Shown in pieces: positions 14,831 through 23,646 of a DNA stretch of 37,360 nt. The DNA comes from Anaerolineae bacterium (lineage in GTDB: Bacteria > Chloroflexota > Anaerolineae > Aggregatilineales > Phototrophicaceae). Every line of letters starts with the position of its first letter. Within the stretch, counting starts at the first letter, position 1. The stretch covers positions 1-37,360 of the forward strand of contig JAJDUC010000050.1 of assembly GCA_022826865.1 (NCBI GenBank), read 5' to 3'. The notes under the pieces are model-generated. The model was not told the origin of the DNA and searched no databases. It worked only from the letters and a program-made list of their open reading frames with translations. A program made the position numbers and the translations under genes.

Positions 14831-15706
14831 ATGGATTTCCGCCGCAACTTAATCTGGTATCTCTTCCTGGCGCCGGCCGTGATCATGCTCCTGATGTTTA
14901 TGGCATTGCCCCTCATCCAGTCCCTTGAGTTGGCTTTTTTTGAATGGAACGGCCTGCGACCGCGCGAATATGTCGCGCTCGAGAATTTCGAAGACCTGTT
15001 CGATGACCGTTTCTTTTGGGGCGCGCTGCGCCATACCTTGATCTTCGCCGCCTTCTCAACAATCGGCACCGTCGGCATCGGTCTGATGCTGGCGATGGCG
15101 ATAGCGCGCCGCGTCCGAGGCGCCGCGCTTTATCGCTTCATCTTTTATTTGCCGGTGATGCTGCCGATGGCGGTGACAGCGGCCCTATGGGTGCGCATGT
15201 ACGAGCAGAATTTTGGCATGCTAAACGTCATGCTGCGGAGTATCGGTCTGGCGCATCTGGAAGGCACCTGGATCGCCAGCCGCGAGACGGCGCTGGCCTC
15301 TGTGATCGCGGTCGCCGTCTGGCAATTCTCCGGCTTCCCGATGATTATTCTGCTGGCCGCTATCGAGAACATTCCGGAAGATCTTCACGAAGCGGCGTCG
15401 CTTGATGGCATCAGCGAGCCCCAGCGCATCTGGCATCTCACGCTGCCGCTCATTCGACCGGTGCTCATATCCATCGGCGTGCTGCAGTTCATCTTTTCCT
15501 TGAAGGTATTTGACCTGGTGTGGGTGATGACACTGGGCGGACCAGCAGAAAGCACATCGGTGCTGGGCACCTTCCTTTATAAAGAAGCCTTCCGCAAGCA
15601 GGAATATGGCTATGCGTCGGCGGTCGCCGTCGTGATGTTTATCGTGATATTCACCGTTACTTATGTCTATCAGCGCTTGATGCGCGTTGAATCGGTCGAG
15701 TTTTAG
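14831..15706 (+). CDS. ABC sugar transporter permease, MalF/UgpA type
   Basis: A 291-residue inner-membrane permease of the CUT1 family with about six hydrophobic segments; the first is at residues 8-32 (NLIWYLFLAPAVIMLLMF). The EAA loop that docks the ATPase reads HEAASLDGISEPQRIWHLTL and is followed by PLIRPV. ATG at 14831 is chosen because the protein then starts directly before the first membrane helix, as in homologues. A longer in-frame extension upstream is only the G/C-rich repeat element. It lies 16 bases before the second permease gene. No ATPase gene is found in this operon. Confidence 0.9.
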   Translation: MDFRRNLIWYLFLAPAVIMLLMFMALPLIQSLELAFFEWNGLRPREYVALENFEDLFDDRFFWGALRHTLIFAAFSTIGTVGIGLMLAMAIARRVRGAALYRFIFYLPVMLPMAVTAALWVRMYEQNFGMLNVMLRSIGLAHLEGTWIASRETALASVIAVAVWQFSGFPMIILLAAIENIPEDLHEAASLDGISEPQRIWHLTLPLIRPVLISIGVLQFIFSLKVFDLVWVMTLGGPAESTSVLGTFLYKEAFRKQEYGYASAVAVVMFIVIFTVTYVYQRLMRVESVEF

Positions 15707-15722
15707 CCTGAGTCCATCCGAG

Positions 15723-16595
15723 ATGCATCCCGAGCGAAACATAATCCCTGCCGCCGCGAAGCGCCTCCCGGGCGCGGCGGTGACTCTCTTGCTGATATGC
15801 TGGACGATTGTGCAGGTCTATCCAATCCTTTTCATGTTCATCACCTCGGTCAAGACCGACAAGCAGATCCTCAACGCGCCCTTCGCCTTGCCCGATCCTT
15901 TGAAACTCGAGAATTACGCCATCGTCTGGCAGGGCGATCGCGTCGCTCAGCCCTTTTCGACTTTTTTCATCAACAGCTTCACCATCACGCTCGGCAGCCT
16001 TGTAATCCTTTTATTTGTCGCTGGGCTGGCGGGATATGCCCTGGCGCGCGGGCGCTTCCCCGGCAATTCTGCGACGCAGCAGGGCTTCTTGCTGACGCTG
16101 GCGGTGCCGGTCCATGTCTTGATCATCCCGATGTATTTCTTTACGGGCCAACTGGGCTTGCGGAACAGCCATATCGGCATGATGTTAATCTACGCGACCC
16201 TCGGCCTGCCCTTTACGATCATTTTGATGCGCGCCTATTTTTTGAGCTTCCCGCGGGAATTGGAGGAAGCGGCGCTGCTGGATGGCTGTTCGCGCTTCGG
16301 CGCCTTCATCCGCGTTGTTGTTCCCGTTTCGCGCGGCGCCATCGCCAGCATGGCCATCATCAATATCAGTTGGATTTGGAGCGAGCTCTTCTACGCGCTT
16401 GTGCTGCTGGATCAACCGCAGGTGAGGACGCTGCCGCTGGCGATCGCCGGGTATCGGCCGGTCTCCATGGCGGCGGAAAGCGTGATCGGGCAGCAGTTTG
16501 CCATTATGAGCCTGACGGCGCTGCCGCTATTCGTCTTCTACTTCCTGTTCCAACAGCAGATTCGCAAAGGCATGACGGCCGGCGCGCTGCGCTAA
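15723..16595 (+). CDS. ABC sugar transporter permease, MalG/UgpE type
   Basis: A 290-residue permease with about six membrane segments, the partner of the preceding gene. The first helix is VTLLLICWTIVQVYPILFMF, followed by the periplasmic TSVKTDKQI typical of MalG. The EAA loop reads ELEEAALLDGCSRFGAFIRV, then VVPVSRG. ATG at 15723 is favoured; an earlier TTG at 15687 would overlap the upstream gene. The protein ends QIRKGMTAGALR, the usual UgpE-like C-terminus. Together with the genes on both sides it forms a carbohydrate uptake system. Confidence 0.9.
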   Translation: MHPERNIIPAAAKRLPGAAVTLLLICWTIVQVYPILFMFITSVKTDKQILNAPFALPDPLKLENYAIVWQGDRVAQPFSTFFINSFTITLGSLVILLFVAGLAGYALARGRFPGNSATQQGFLLTLAVPVHVLIIPMYFFTGQLGLRNSHIGMMLIYATLGLPFTIILMRAYFLSFPRELEEAALLDGCSRFGAFIRVVVPVSRGAIASMAIINISWIWSELFYALVLLDQPQVRTLPLAIAGYRPVSMAAESVIGQQFAIMSLTALPLFVFYFLFQQQIRKGMTAGALR

Positions 16596-16624
16596 GGCGT
16601 CAACAAAGAATTGGAGACATGCTT

Positions 16625-18673
16625 ATGAGCAAGTGGTTCGGGCAGACCTTCCGAAAGCTGCACAAACTTTATGTTTCGCCGCAATGGGCAAATGACCAGG
16701 GCGCTCGCTTTGACCCGGCGCAGTATGCGGAAAGCCTGGAAGCGGCAGCTGTCGATTGCCTTGAACTGTATTGCAAAGACCATCACGGCGCCTGCTACTA
16801 CCCTTGCTCGCTGGGGCTCCCGCACCCGCGGAACATCTTGGGAGAGCTGCTGCCCGAATTGCAGAAACGCGACATCCGTCTCATCGCCTACATCAGCGTC
16901 TGCTTTGACAACTATGCGCTGGGCATACATCCGGAATGGCGCATGGTCAACTATCTGGGCGATCCTTACAAACTTCGGCCCTTTTACATGGCGTCGATCT
17001 GCTCGCCGTATACCGAATTTGTCTTAAAACAGATTGATGAACTGGCGGCCAACTACGCTGTCGATGGCTTCTGGCTCGATATCATTCCGCTCGCGCGCGA
17101 TGTTCAGCAAGATCTCTGGATGATCGCGCCCCATCCGATTCCCGATTACTCACTCTATGCGCAGAAAATTTATGAAGCGGAGACGGGTGAAAAACTGCCG
17201 GTAAATCCAACTGAAGCAGAGGCGGATCACATATTCGAGTTCATGACCGCAAAAGTCGATGACTTCCTGAATCAGGCTTATGCCGTCATACGCGGGCATC
17301 TGCCGGATGCCGTCATCACATATAACGCGGCCGGCGCGCCGGGCGATCCCATCGATTCGGCCGATCTTATCTCGATTGAAGGGCATGCGCCCGAATACGC
17401 GCGGCAAAGCTTCAACGCGCGCTGGGCGAAGACGCGCGGCAAACCCTTTGAGATCTTGACGGCGGGCGCTTTGCCTCGCATGGAGCTCGGCGGCGGCTGG
17501 AATGGCTTCGACCAGAAACCCTTGGCTTTCCTGGGGGTCGAGAATGCCATCGCGCTGGCGCATGGCGGCAGTATGGTCTTCGGGCAGGCGCCCTTTGCCA
17601 ATGGCGCCACAGATCCCGCACAATTCGCCGGCCTGGCGCAAGTTTTTCAACCGGCGCGCGCGCTTGAAGATTGGCTGACCGAGCCAACAGGCGTCAGCGA
17701 CATCGGTCTGATCATGGCGCCAAAACCGCGATCCGCCTCTAAGCTCTGGGGAAGCGCTCTCGACGGCGCCGAAGCATTTCACGATGCCTTGATCGACGAG
17801 CACTTGCAGTACGACATCATCCAACTGGATCGCGACCTGGCCGGCTACGAACTGATCATCTTGCCGGATCAGGCGGCGCTCAGTGAGGCTGAGTTGTCGG
17901 CTCTGCGCGGGTATGCGCGCGGGGGCGGCAAGCTACTGGCTTCGGGCTGCAGCTCGCTCTGGGATGAAAATGGCGAGCGCCGCGCGGATTTCGGCCTGGC
18001 TGAGGTCTTTGGCGTCACCTATCAACGCGCGGCGGGCTGCGAATTCCTGTACTTGCGGCTGCTCGAGACGAACCTGAAGACGCAAGTCACCGCTTTGCCC
18101 ATCCTGATCGACCAGATTCCGCTTCAGGTGGAGCTGCGCGGGGCGGAAGTGATTGGCGAGTTTCTATTGCCGGAGTCTGGCCGAAGCGAGGCGACGACTA
18201 TTTTGTGGGGAGACGCCGCGCCCGATGAGTCGAGTGTGCTGCCGGGAATTGTACGGCATCAATACGGCGAAGGCGCCTGCGTCTATGTGGCGGCGCCGCT
18301 GCGCTCCCGCGGGATGCCCAACGCCTGGGTGAAGCGGCTGATGGCTGTGCTGGCGGCGGATCTTGTCGCCCAGCCCGTTTTGACAACGGACGCGCCGCCT
18401 GGCGTAGAGCTTGTGTTGAACCAGCAGGAAAGGCGCTATGTCCTGCATCTGATCAATCGCTATAGGGGCATGGTCGACGCGCCCTCATTCAAGAGCAACA
18501 GTCCCTCGCTGCGCGATATCGAGATTGCGCTGGACTTGTCGAAGCTGCAACTGGACAATGTCAGCCGCGTATACCTGGCGCCGGATACTTCTCTGGATTT
18601 CAGCCTTCAAGACGGACGGCTGAAGATGACGCTGCCCGTTCTGGATTCGCACGCCGTTCTTGTTGTCGAATAA
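16625..18673 (+). CDS. putative TIM-barrel glycoside hydrolase (GHL6-like) with trimerisation-type domain
   Basis: A 682-residue cytoplasmic protein with no signal peptide. I choose ATG at 16625, as TTGGAG lies eight bases upstream; ATG at 16619 is too close to it. The N-terminal ~340 residues look like the hypothetical glycosyl hydrolase 6 family (PF14871), related to alpha-L-fucosidase barrels: CLELYCKDHHGACYYP (45-60), IRLIAYISVCFDNYA, and VDGFWLDIIP with Asp152 as candidate nucleophile. Residues ~355-470 (IGLIMAPKP, YELIILPDQAALSEAE, GGKLLASG) resemble the amidotransferase-like trimerisation domain of GH42 beta-galactosidases. The C-terminal ~100 residues form a beta-domain (LVLNQQERRYVLHLINRYRG). 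It lies 29 bases after the permease and is the last gene of the transporter operon. It probably cleaves imported oligosaccharides inside the cell; linkage unknown. Confidence 0.8.
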   Translation: MSKWFGQTFRKLHKLYVSPQWANDQGARFDPAQYAESLEAAAVDCLELYCKDHHGACYYPCSLGLPHPRNILGELLPELQKRDIRLIAYISVCFDNYALGIHPEWRMVNYLGDPYKLRPFYMASICSPYTEFVLKQIDELAANYAVDGFWLDIIPLARDVQQDLWMIAPHPIPDYSLYAQKIYEAETGEKLPVNPTEAEADHIFEFMTAKVDDFLNQAYAVIRGHLPDAVITYNAAGAPGDPIDSADLISIEGHAPEYARQSFNARWAKTRGKPFEILTAGALPRMELGGGWNGFDQKPLAFLGVENAIALAHGGSMVFGQAPFANGATDPAQFAGLAQVFQPARALEDWLTEPTGVSDIGLIMAPKPRSASKLWGSALDGAEAFHDALIDEHLQYDIIQLDRDLAGYELIILPDQAALSEAELSALRGYARGGGKLLASGCSSLWDENGERRADFGLAEVFGVTYQRAAGCEFLYLRLLETNLKTQVTALPILIDQIPLQVELRGAEVIGEFLLPESGRSEATTILWGDAAPDESSVLPGIVRHQYGEGACVYVAAPLRSRGMPNAWVKRLMAVLAADLVAQPVLTTDAPPGVELVLNQQERRYVLHLINRYRGMVDAPSFKSNSPSLRDIEIALDLSKLQLDNVSRVYLAPDTSLDFSLQDGRLKMTLPVLDSHAVLVVE

Positions 18674-18691
18674 GGCGCAGTAGACGCTTGT

Positions 18692-19495
18692 CTATTCGTC
18701 GTATTTCCGCTCGACCGTTTCCAGATCGTCGAACCAGAGCGCCATGCGCGCCATCACGCCTCCGTCCACATTTAGCGTGCTGCCGGTGACGTAAGCCGCG
18801 TCCTCCGACGCCATAAAGACAACCGCGGACGCAATATCCGGCCCATAACCGATGCGGCCCAGGGCGATCTGATCGTCGATCATATGCGGATCATAGTTGG
18901 GGATGACTTCGTAGGCTTTTTCGACGTGGATCGAACCGGGAATGACACAATTGACGCGGATGCGGTGCGGCGCCAGATCCAGCGCCATGGCCCGCGTCAT
19001 CGCATTGAGACCGCCTTTGGTGCTGGCATAAGCCAGCATGCCGGGAAAGGTCGCCATGCTGTGCATGGAGCCGATGATGATGATATTGCCCCCGCCGCCC
19101 GCCTTGACCATTAGTCTGGCGGCGGCTTGGGAACACATGTAGCTGCCTTTGAGATTGATATCGATGACGCGATCCCATTGTTCGTCGGTCATGTCCAGAA
19201 ACGGGATCACCGGATCGACGGCCGAGTTGTTGACCAGGATGTCAATCCGGCCGAATTCATTGACCAGACGCTTGAACATGGCATCCACATCTTCGCGTTG
19301 GGCGATGTTGGCTCTCAGCGCTAGCGCTCGCCGCCCCTTTTCACGAATTTGCTCCGCGATCTCCTCAGCGCCCGCCCGGCTGCTCGCGTAGTTGACCAGC
19401 ACATCAGCGCCTTCATCCGCCAGCCGCAGGGCGATATGCCGGCCGATGCCGCGTCCGCCGCCGGTAACGAGGGCCACTTTGTCTTTGAGTCTCAT
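18692..19495 (-). CDS. SDR-family oxidoreductase, NADP-type motif
   Basis: A 267-residue short-chain dehydrogenase: TGGGRGIG (11-18), NYASSRAGAE (35-44) after beta-2, whose Arg40 suggests NADP(H) preference, Asn114, Ser143, Tyr156 and Lys160 (YASTK), and NVDGGV near the end. The usual NNAG reads NNSA (89-92), a mild departure. A C-terminal extension, MARMALWFDDLETVERKYDE, goes about 20 residues beyond the family norm. It is convergent with the glycosidase gene, with only 18 bases between stops. It lies upstream-in-direction-last relative to the ribose-type transporter genes 19649-23646, separated by palindromic repeats. Substrate unknown. Confidence 0.92.
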   Translation of the reverse strand: MRLKDKVALVTGGGRGIGRHIALRLADEGADVLVNYASSRAGAEEIAEQIREKGRRALALRANIAQREDVDAMFKRLVNEFGRIDILVNNSAVDPVIPFLDMTDEQWDRVIDINLKGSYMCSQAAARLMVKAGGGGNIIIIGSMHSMATFPGMLAYASTKGGLNAMTRAMALDLAPHRIRVNCVIPGSIHVEKAYEVIPNYDPHMIDDQIALGRIGYGPDIASAVVFMASEDAAYVTGSTLNVDGGVMARMALWFDDLETVERKYDE

Positions 19496-19563
19496 GGGCG
19501 ATTCATCCTCGCCGCTCTGTCAGGTCTGTTTCGGTCGCCGCAAGTTGAGGCGCGTATTTCAGA

Positions 19564-19634
19564 TAAAGGGCGACCAAAGGGCCGCCCCTATGGTTGCTGC
19601 GATGTGGCGGGCGACCTGATGGATCGCCCGCCAC
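19564..19634. repeat. palindrome pair of the GGGGCG family
   Basis: Two hairpins lie in the gap between the SDR start and the binding-protein stop: AAAGGGCG...CCGCCCCTA (19564-19590) and GTGGCGGGCGACC...GGATCGCCCGCCAC (19604-19634). The second is a strong 31-base palindrome located about 15 bases past the binding-protein stop codon, so it may also act as a transcript 3' end. Neither has a T-tract. Confidence 0.65.
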
Positions 19635-19648
19635 GTTGCGAAACGTCG

Positions 19649-21520
19649 CTAGCCCTCCAGGAAGAAGTCAACCGTCTCAGCTGTGACGGTGAATGACTTC
19701 GTGATCACCGTATTCGGCAGGGAGATGCGCCCGCCTTCACGCGCGACTATGCCTTCGGCCGCGACATACATGTAGACCACGCCAAAGAAGCCTTCCGCGT
19801 AGGTATCCTGGGCGATGGTGCCCATGACATCGCCGTCCTTGATGGCTTGCAAGAGCGAATCGGCGCGGTCGCCACCGACCACGTCAATGCTGTCGACAAG
19901 TCCCATATCCTTGACGGCGTTGGCAACGCCTTCGGCGAAAGCGTCGCCCGAGTAGATGATGTCCATATCGGGATTGGCTTCGATCAGGTTCAGCGCGCCA
20001 TTGTAGGCGCCGTCCATCGAGGCGCGGTCATCAACCGGCTCCAGGAATTCGTAAGCCCGGCCCGATGCCTCAAGCGTGGTCTGGAACCCGTGCAGACGGT
20101 CGCGATGCTGCTGGGCGCTGATGAAAGCGACCACGCCAATTTTGGCGCCGTCCGGATAACGGTCCAACACCAACTGCGCGGCGGATTCGCCAAAAGCAAA
20201 GTCACCGGTGCCGACAAAGGCGTGGCGCGCGCTCCGGTCGATCAGATCGCCATTGAACTGGATGAAGGGGATGCCAGCCGCCATCGCCTGCTTCGATACT
20301 TCGGGGATCAGCGTGACGTCAAAGCCGATCATCATGATGCCCTTGGTATCTTCCTTGGCGACGATCTCCTCCAGCAGTTTAATCTGCTCAAGCGCGATGC
20401 CATCAGTTGGCGGCGGGCCCACAATTTCGACATTGATGCCCAGCCAGTCGGCGGCGGCTTGAATGCCGTCAAAGTGCTGCTTCCACCAGGGATGCCCGAG
20501 ATTGCCGCCCACCATGTAATATGTGCCATCGGTGCCAGCCGGCAGGCTCGGTTTATCCGGTTCGACCCCGAGGAAGAAGTCAACCGTTTCGGCGGTGATG
20601 GTGAAGGACTGCGTGATCGATGTATCCGGCAGGGCGAGACGTCCCCCTTCCTGCGAGACCAGGCCTTGACGCGCCACATACATGTAGAGCACGCCGAAAA
20701 AGCCCTCGGCGAAGGTGTCTTGGGCGATTGTGCCCATCACGCTGCCGTCCTTGATATCTTGCAGCAGAGAGTCAGCGCGGTCGCCGCCGACCACGTCAAT
20801 GCTGTCGACCAAACCCATGTCATTGACAGCGTTGGCGACGCCTTCGGCGAAGGCGTCGCCAGAGTAAATGATGTCCATATCCGGATGAGCTTCGATCAGG
20901 TTCAGCGCGCCGTTGTAAGCGCCGTCCATCGAGGCTCTGTCGTCGACCGGTTCGAGGAATTCATAGGCGCGGCCGGATGCCTCAAGCGTCGTCTGGAACC
21001 CATTCAAGCGGTCGCGATGCTGCTGCGCGCTGATGAAGGCGACGACGCCGATTTTCGCGCCATCGGGGTAGCGATCCAGCACGAGCTGCGCGGCGGATTC
21101 ACCGAAGGCAAAGTCGCCGGTGCCGACAAAGGCATGGCGCGCGCTCTTGTCGATGAGGTCGCCATTAAACTGGATGAAGGGGATGCCAGCCGCCATCGCC
21201 TGCTTCGACACCTCGGGGATCAGCGTGACATCAAATCCGATCATCATGATGCCGGCCGTATTCGGCTTGGCGACGATTTCCTCGAGCAGCTTGATCTGCT
21301 CAAGCGCGATGCCATCCGTCGGCGGCGGACCCACAATCTCAACATTGATGCCCAGCCATTCGGCGGCGACTTCAATACCCTCAAAGTGCTGTTTCCACCA
21401 GGGATGGCCAAGGTTGCCGCCGACCATGTAGTAAATGTCCTCGCTGCTGTCTTGCGCGCCAACGACGGCAGCGCCCAATAGCAGCGAAAGCGCCAGTAAA
21501 AGAACCAGAAACTTCTTCAT
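19649..21520 (-). CDS. tandem-duplicated sugar-binding protein (family 4, RbsB/XylF-like) of an ABC importer
   Basis: A 623-residue secreted protein, about twice the normal ~310-330. After a signal peptide (MKKFLVLLLALSLLLGAAVV...GAQ) come two Peripla_BP_4 domains, residues 30-317 and 334-621, joined by a 16-residue linker (GVEPDKPSLPAGTDGT). Each has YYMVGGNLGHPWWKQHF, PPPTDGIALEQIKLLEEI, MMIGFDVTLIPEVSKQAM and VGGDRADSLLQ. By my alignment the two differ at about 26 of 288 positions, with no gaps (~91% identity), while synonymous sites differ widely. The repeat period is 912 bases. The start ATG at 21520 has GGAG six bases upstream; a GTG four codons earlier is less likely. It is the third gene after the ATPase and permease, separated from the permease by 218 bases. 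It likely binds a monosaccharide or similar small polar ligand; one polypeptide offers two sites. Confidence 0.93.
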   Translation of the reverse strand: MKKFLVLLLALSLLLGAAVVGAQDSSEDIYYMVGGNLGHPWWKQHFEGIEVAAEWLGINVEIVGPPPTDGIALEQIKLLEEIVAKPNTAGIMMIGFDVTLIPEVSKQAMAAGIPFIQFNGDLIDKSARHAFVGTGDFAFGESAAQLVLDRYPDGAKIGVVAFISAQQHRDRLNGFQTTLEASGRAYEFLEPVDDRASMDGAYNGALNLIEAHPDMDIIYSGDAFAEGVANAVNDMGLVDSIDVVGGDRADSLLQDIKDGSVMGTIAQDTFAEGFFGVLYMYVARQGLVSQEGGRLALPDTSITQSFTITAETVDFFLGVEPDKPSLPAGTDGTYYMVGGNLGHPWWKQHFDGIQAAADWLGINVEIVGPPPTDGIALEQIKLLEEIVAKEDTKGIMMIGFDVTLIPEVSKQAMAAGIPFIQFNGDLIDRSARHAFVGTGDFAFGESAAQLVLDRYPDGAKIGVVAFISAQQHRDRLHGFQTTLEASGRAYEFLEPVDDRASMDGAYNGALNLIEANPDMDIIYSGDAFAEGVANAVKDMGLVDSIDVVGGDRADSLLQAIKDGDVMGTIAQDTYAEGFFGVVYMYVAAEGIVAREGGRISLPNTVITKSFTVTAETVDFFLEG

Positions 21521-21738
21521 TTCCCTCTCCACGGAATCGATTCAATTCTCAAAACTGTAATCGAGATGAACTGAACCTGGCGCAAAGCAACGCCGATTTC
21601 TTCTGTGCTCACCACGATGGCTTTGCAGATGCGCGACGAACACGCAACTGCCCCCTCCTTATCGTAATTCCCGCCCGCGTCAAGGAAATACGGTCCCTTG
21701 CCTGGTCACTCGTCGGCGCAGCTGTAGATTGCCAGTCA

Positions 21739-22815
21739 TCAGCGATCGACCGCCGCGCGCCGCTTGCTCCAGGCGTCGAAGGCAACTGCCGTAAACAGCA
21801 CAGCGCCCAGAACAAAGAACTCCCAATACACCGGCAAGCCCAGCTGTATCGTCGCGCTTCGGATCATGTGCATAAAGAAGAGACCCAGAACCGCGCCCAG
21901 AACGCTGCCTTCGCCGCCCGTTAGCGCCGCGCCGCCGATGACCGCGGCGGCAATCACCCGCAGCTCCAGGCCGCCGAGTGTATTGGGCGGCGCAGAGGTA
22001 AGCCGGCTTGCCCAGACGATCCCGCACATCGCCGCCGCCATGCCCGTCGCCACGAAACCGATCAGCGTAACCCGATTGACGTTGACGCCGTTCAGCGCCG
22101 CGCCCTGGCGGTCGCTGCCGGTGGCCAGGATATGCCAGCCAAATCGGGTGCGGTTCAACACCAGCCAACCCAGGAAAATCACAATCCCCGCGTAAAAGAC
22201 CGGCATGGGCAAGGTGCTGATCCGCATCTCCTGCAAGATGGGGAAGGTATCGCCCAGGTCCTGCAAGGGCTGGAAGCGCGCGATATCGCGGAAGGAGCCG
22301 ACAAAATTATGCCGGGATTCCCCGCCGGCGACGCCGGTCGCCGCGCCCTGCGCCATCCACCAGGTTGCCAAGGTTGTCATCAGCGGATTCATGCGCATCC
22401 GCGTGACCGCCAAACCATTAATCAGCCCGACGACCAAGCCGGCGGTCAAGCCTATAGCCACCACCAATATAATCAGGAGGGTGTCGTCCATTTGGCCGAC
22501 TTGCCGTGAGAAAGTCCATCCGATCAACACCACGCTGAGGTTGGCGACGCCGGTCACCGACAGATCAAACATGCCGCCGATGAGCAACATGGCCATGGGT
22601 ATGACAACCAGCATGTCGGGCGCAACCTGAGACAGGAATATGGGGAAATGCGTCGGCCCCAAGAACCCCGGCGCCCCGCCCGCTCGCACAAGCGCGGTGA
22701 ACACGACAAGCACGAGCAGCAGTTGCGCTTCGCGGTGCGCCAGCAGGCGTTTCAGCCGCGATTCTTCAGTCGGCGCCTCGGCATTTGCTTCAAGATCCAC
22801 AGTCACTTCTGCCAT
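21739..22815 (-). CDS. ABC transporter permease, ribose type (RbsC-like)
   Basis: A 358-residue membrane protein of the BPD_transp_2 family, the permease of CUT2-type monosaccharide importers. There are about eight to ten hydrophobic segments, beginning LLLVLVVFTALVRAGG. Family landmarks are MLLIGGMFDLSVTGVANLS, AVTRMRMNPLMTTLATWW (the conserved P-F/L-V/M-TLAT stretch), RTRFGWHILATGSDRQGA and AAAVIGGAALTGGEGSVLGA. I start at ATG 22815, with GGAG seven bases upstream, rather than GTG 22830. It lies 48 bases after the ATPase gene. It presumably forms a homodimer or pseudodimer with the single-domain ATPase. Confidence 0.93.
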   Translation of the reverse strand: MAEVTVDLEANAEAPTEESRLKRLLAHREAQLLLVLVVFTALVRAGGAPGFLGPTHFPIFLSQVAPDMLVVIPMAMLLIGGMFDLSVTGVANLSVVLIGWTFSRQVGQMDDTLLIILVVAIGLTAGLVVGLINGLAVTRMRMNPLMTTLATWWMAQGAATGVAGGESRHNFVGSFRDIARFQPLQDLGDTFPILQEMRISTLPMPVFYAGIVIFLGWLVLNRTRFGWHILATGSDRQGAALNGVNVNRVTLIGFVATGMAAAMCGIVWASRLTSAPPNTLGGLELRVIAAAVIGGAALTGGEGSVLGAVLGLFFMHMIRSATIQLGLPVYWEFFVLGAVLFTAVAFDAWSKRRAAVDR

Positions 22816-22863
22816 TGAACTGCTCCACACCAGCGATAAACGGAGCCCGGTCTCCGCATCCGG

Positions 22864-23646
22864 TCACAAGATATCGGCGCCTGTAATCATGCGGACGACT
22901 TCGTTGGAATCAGTTTCATTCTTGATGAGCGTGCCGACCGTGCGGCCGTGCCGCAGCACTGTGATGCGATCGCAGATGCGAAAGACATGCGCCAGGTTGT
23001 GGCTGACCACAATGATGCCTTTGCCCTGTTCCTTAAGGTGCTCGATCAGCGAGAGCATCTCATGCGACTCCTTGACGCCCAAGGCCGCCGTCGGCTCGTC
23101 CAGCAAGAGGATCTCCGCGCCAAAGTGCACGACCCGCGCGATGGCGACCGCTTGACGCTGTCCGCCGGAAAGGTGGCGCACGCGTGTACGAACGGAAGGG
23201 AGATTGGTCTTCAACTGGCGGACGACTTGGTTCGCCTCCTCCGTCATCCGGCGCCGGTCCAGAATGCCATTTCGGGTAAGCTCGCGGCCGACGAACAAAT
23301 TCGCCACGACATCGCGCGTCGGCAAGAGCGCCAAATCCTGATAAACTGTGGCGATCCCAAGGTCGAATGCGTCATTAGGGCTGTATATGGTCTCCGGACG
23401 GTTTCGCACAATGATCTCGCCCGCATCAGGCCGGTGCGCGCCGGACAAAACCTTGATCAGCGTTGACTTCCCGGCGCCGTTGTCGCCGACGAGCGCGACG
23501 ATTTCGCCTTTGCGGACATCAATCCGGGCGTCGCTGAGCGCCTGCACCGTGCCAAATGATTTCCTGACCTGTTGCGCGACCAACAAGGGCGCTTCGCCCG
23601 TCTTCGTCTTCGAAACGTCAGGAATGCTCGTCTGGGATTGATCCAT
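22864..23646 (-). CDS. ABC transporter ATP-binding protein, monosaccharide type, single domain
   Basis: A 260-residue cytoplasmic ATPase. Walker A is GDNGAGKST, the Q-loop lies in TVYQDLALLP, the signature is LSGGQRQ, Walker B is EILLLDEPTAALG and the H-loop is VVSHNL. Sequence features (VRKSFGTVQALSDARIDVRKGEIVALVGDN split over the start) match RbsA/XylG/FrcA proteins. RbsA normally carries two ATPase domains (~500 residues), whereas this has one, like FrcA. The N-terminus has a ~25-residue polar extension (DQSQTSIPDVSKTKTGEAP). ATG at 23646 is used; ribosome-binding sequence is weak. It is the first gene of the transporter unit and the only ABC ATPase gene in the window. Confidence 0.93.
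   Translation of the reverse strand: MDQSQTSIPDVSKTKTGEAPLLVAQQVRKSFGTVQALSDARIDVRKGEIVALVGDNGAGKSTLIKVLSGAHRPDAGEIIVRNRPETIYSPNDAFDLGIATVYQDLALLPTRDVVANLFVGRELTRNGILDRRRMTEEANQVVRQLKTNLPSVRTRVRHLSGGQRQAVAIARVVHFGAEILLLDEPTAALGVKESHEMLSLIEHLKEQGKGIIVVSHNLAHVFRICDRITVLRHGRTVGTLIKNETDSNEVVRMITGADIL

Noticed and set aside
15797..16624. N-terminal extension of the glycosidase frame by ~275 residues.
   Set aside because: It is the out-of-frame shadow of the upstream permease gene. A ribosome-binding site and ATG at 16625 define the true start.
19649..21520. The 912-bp direct repeat as an assembly duplication.
   Set aside because: The two copies differ at many synonymous sites and about 26 residues, which an assembly error would not create.
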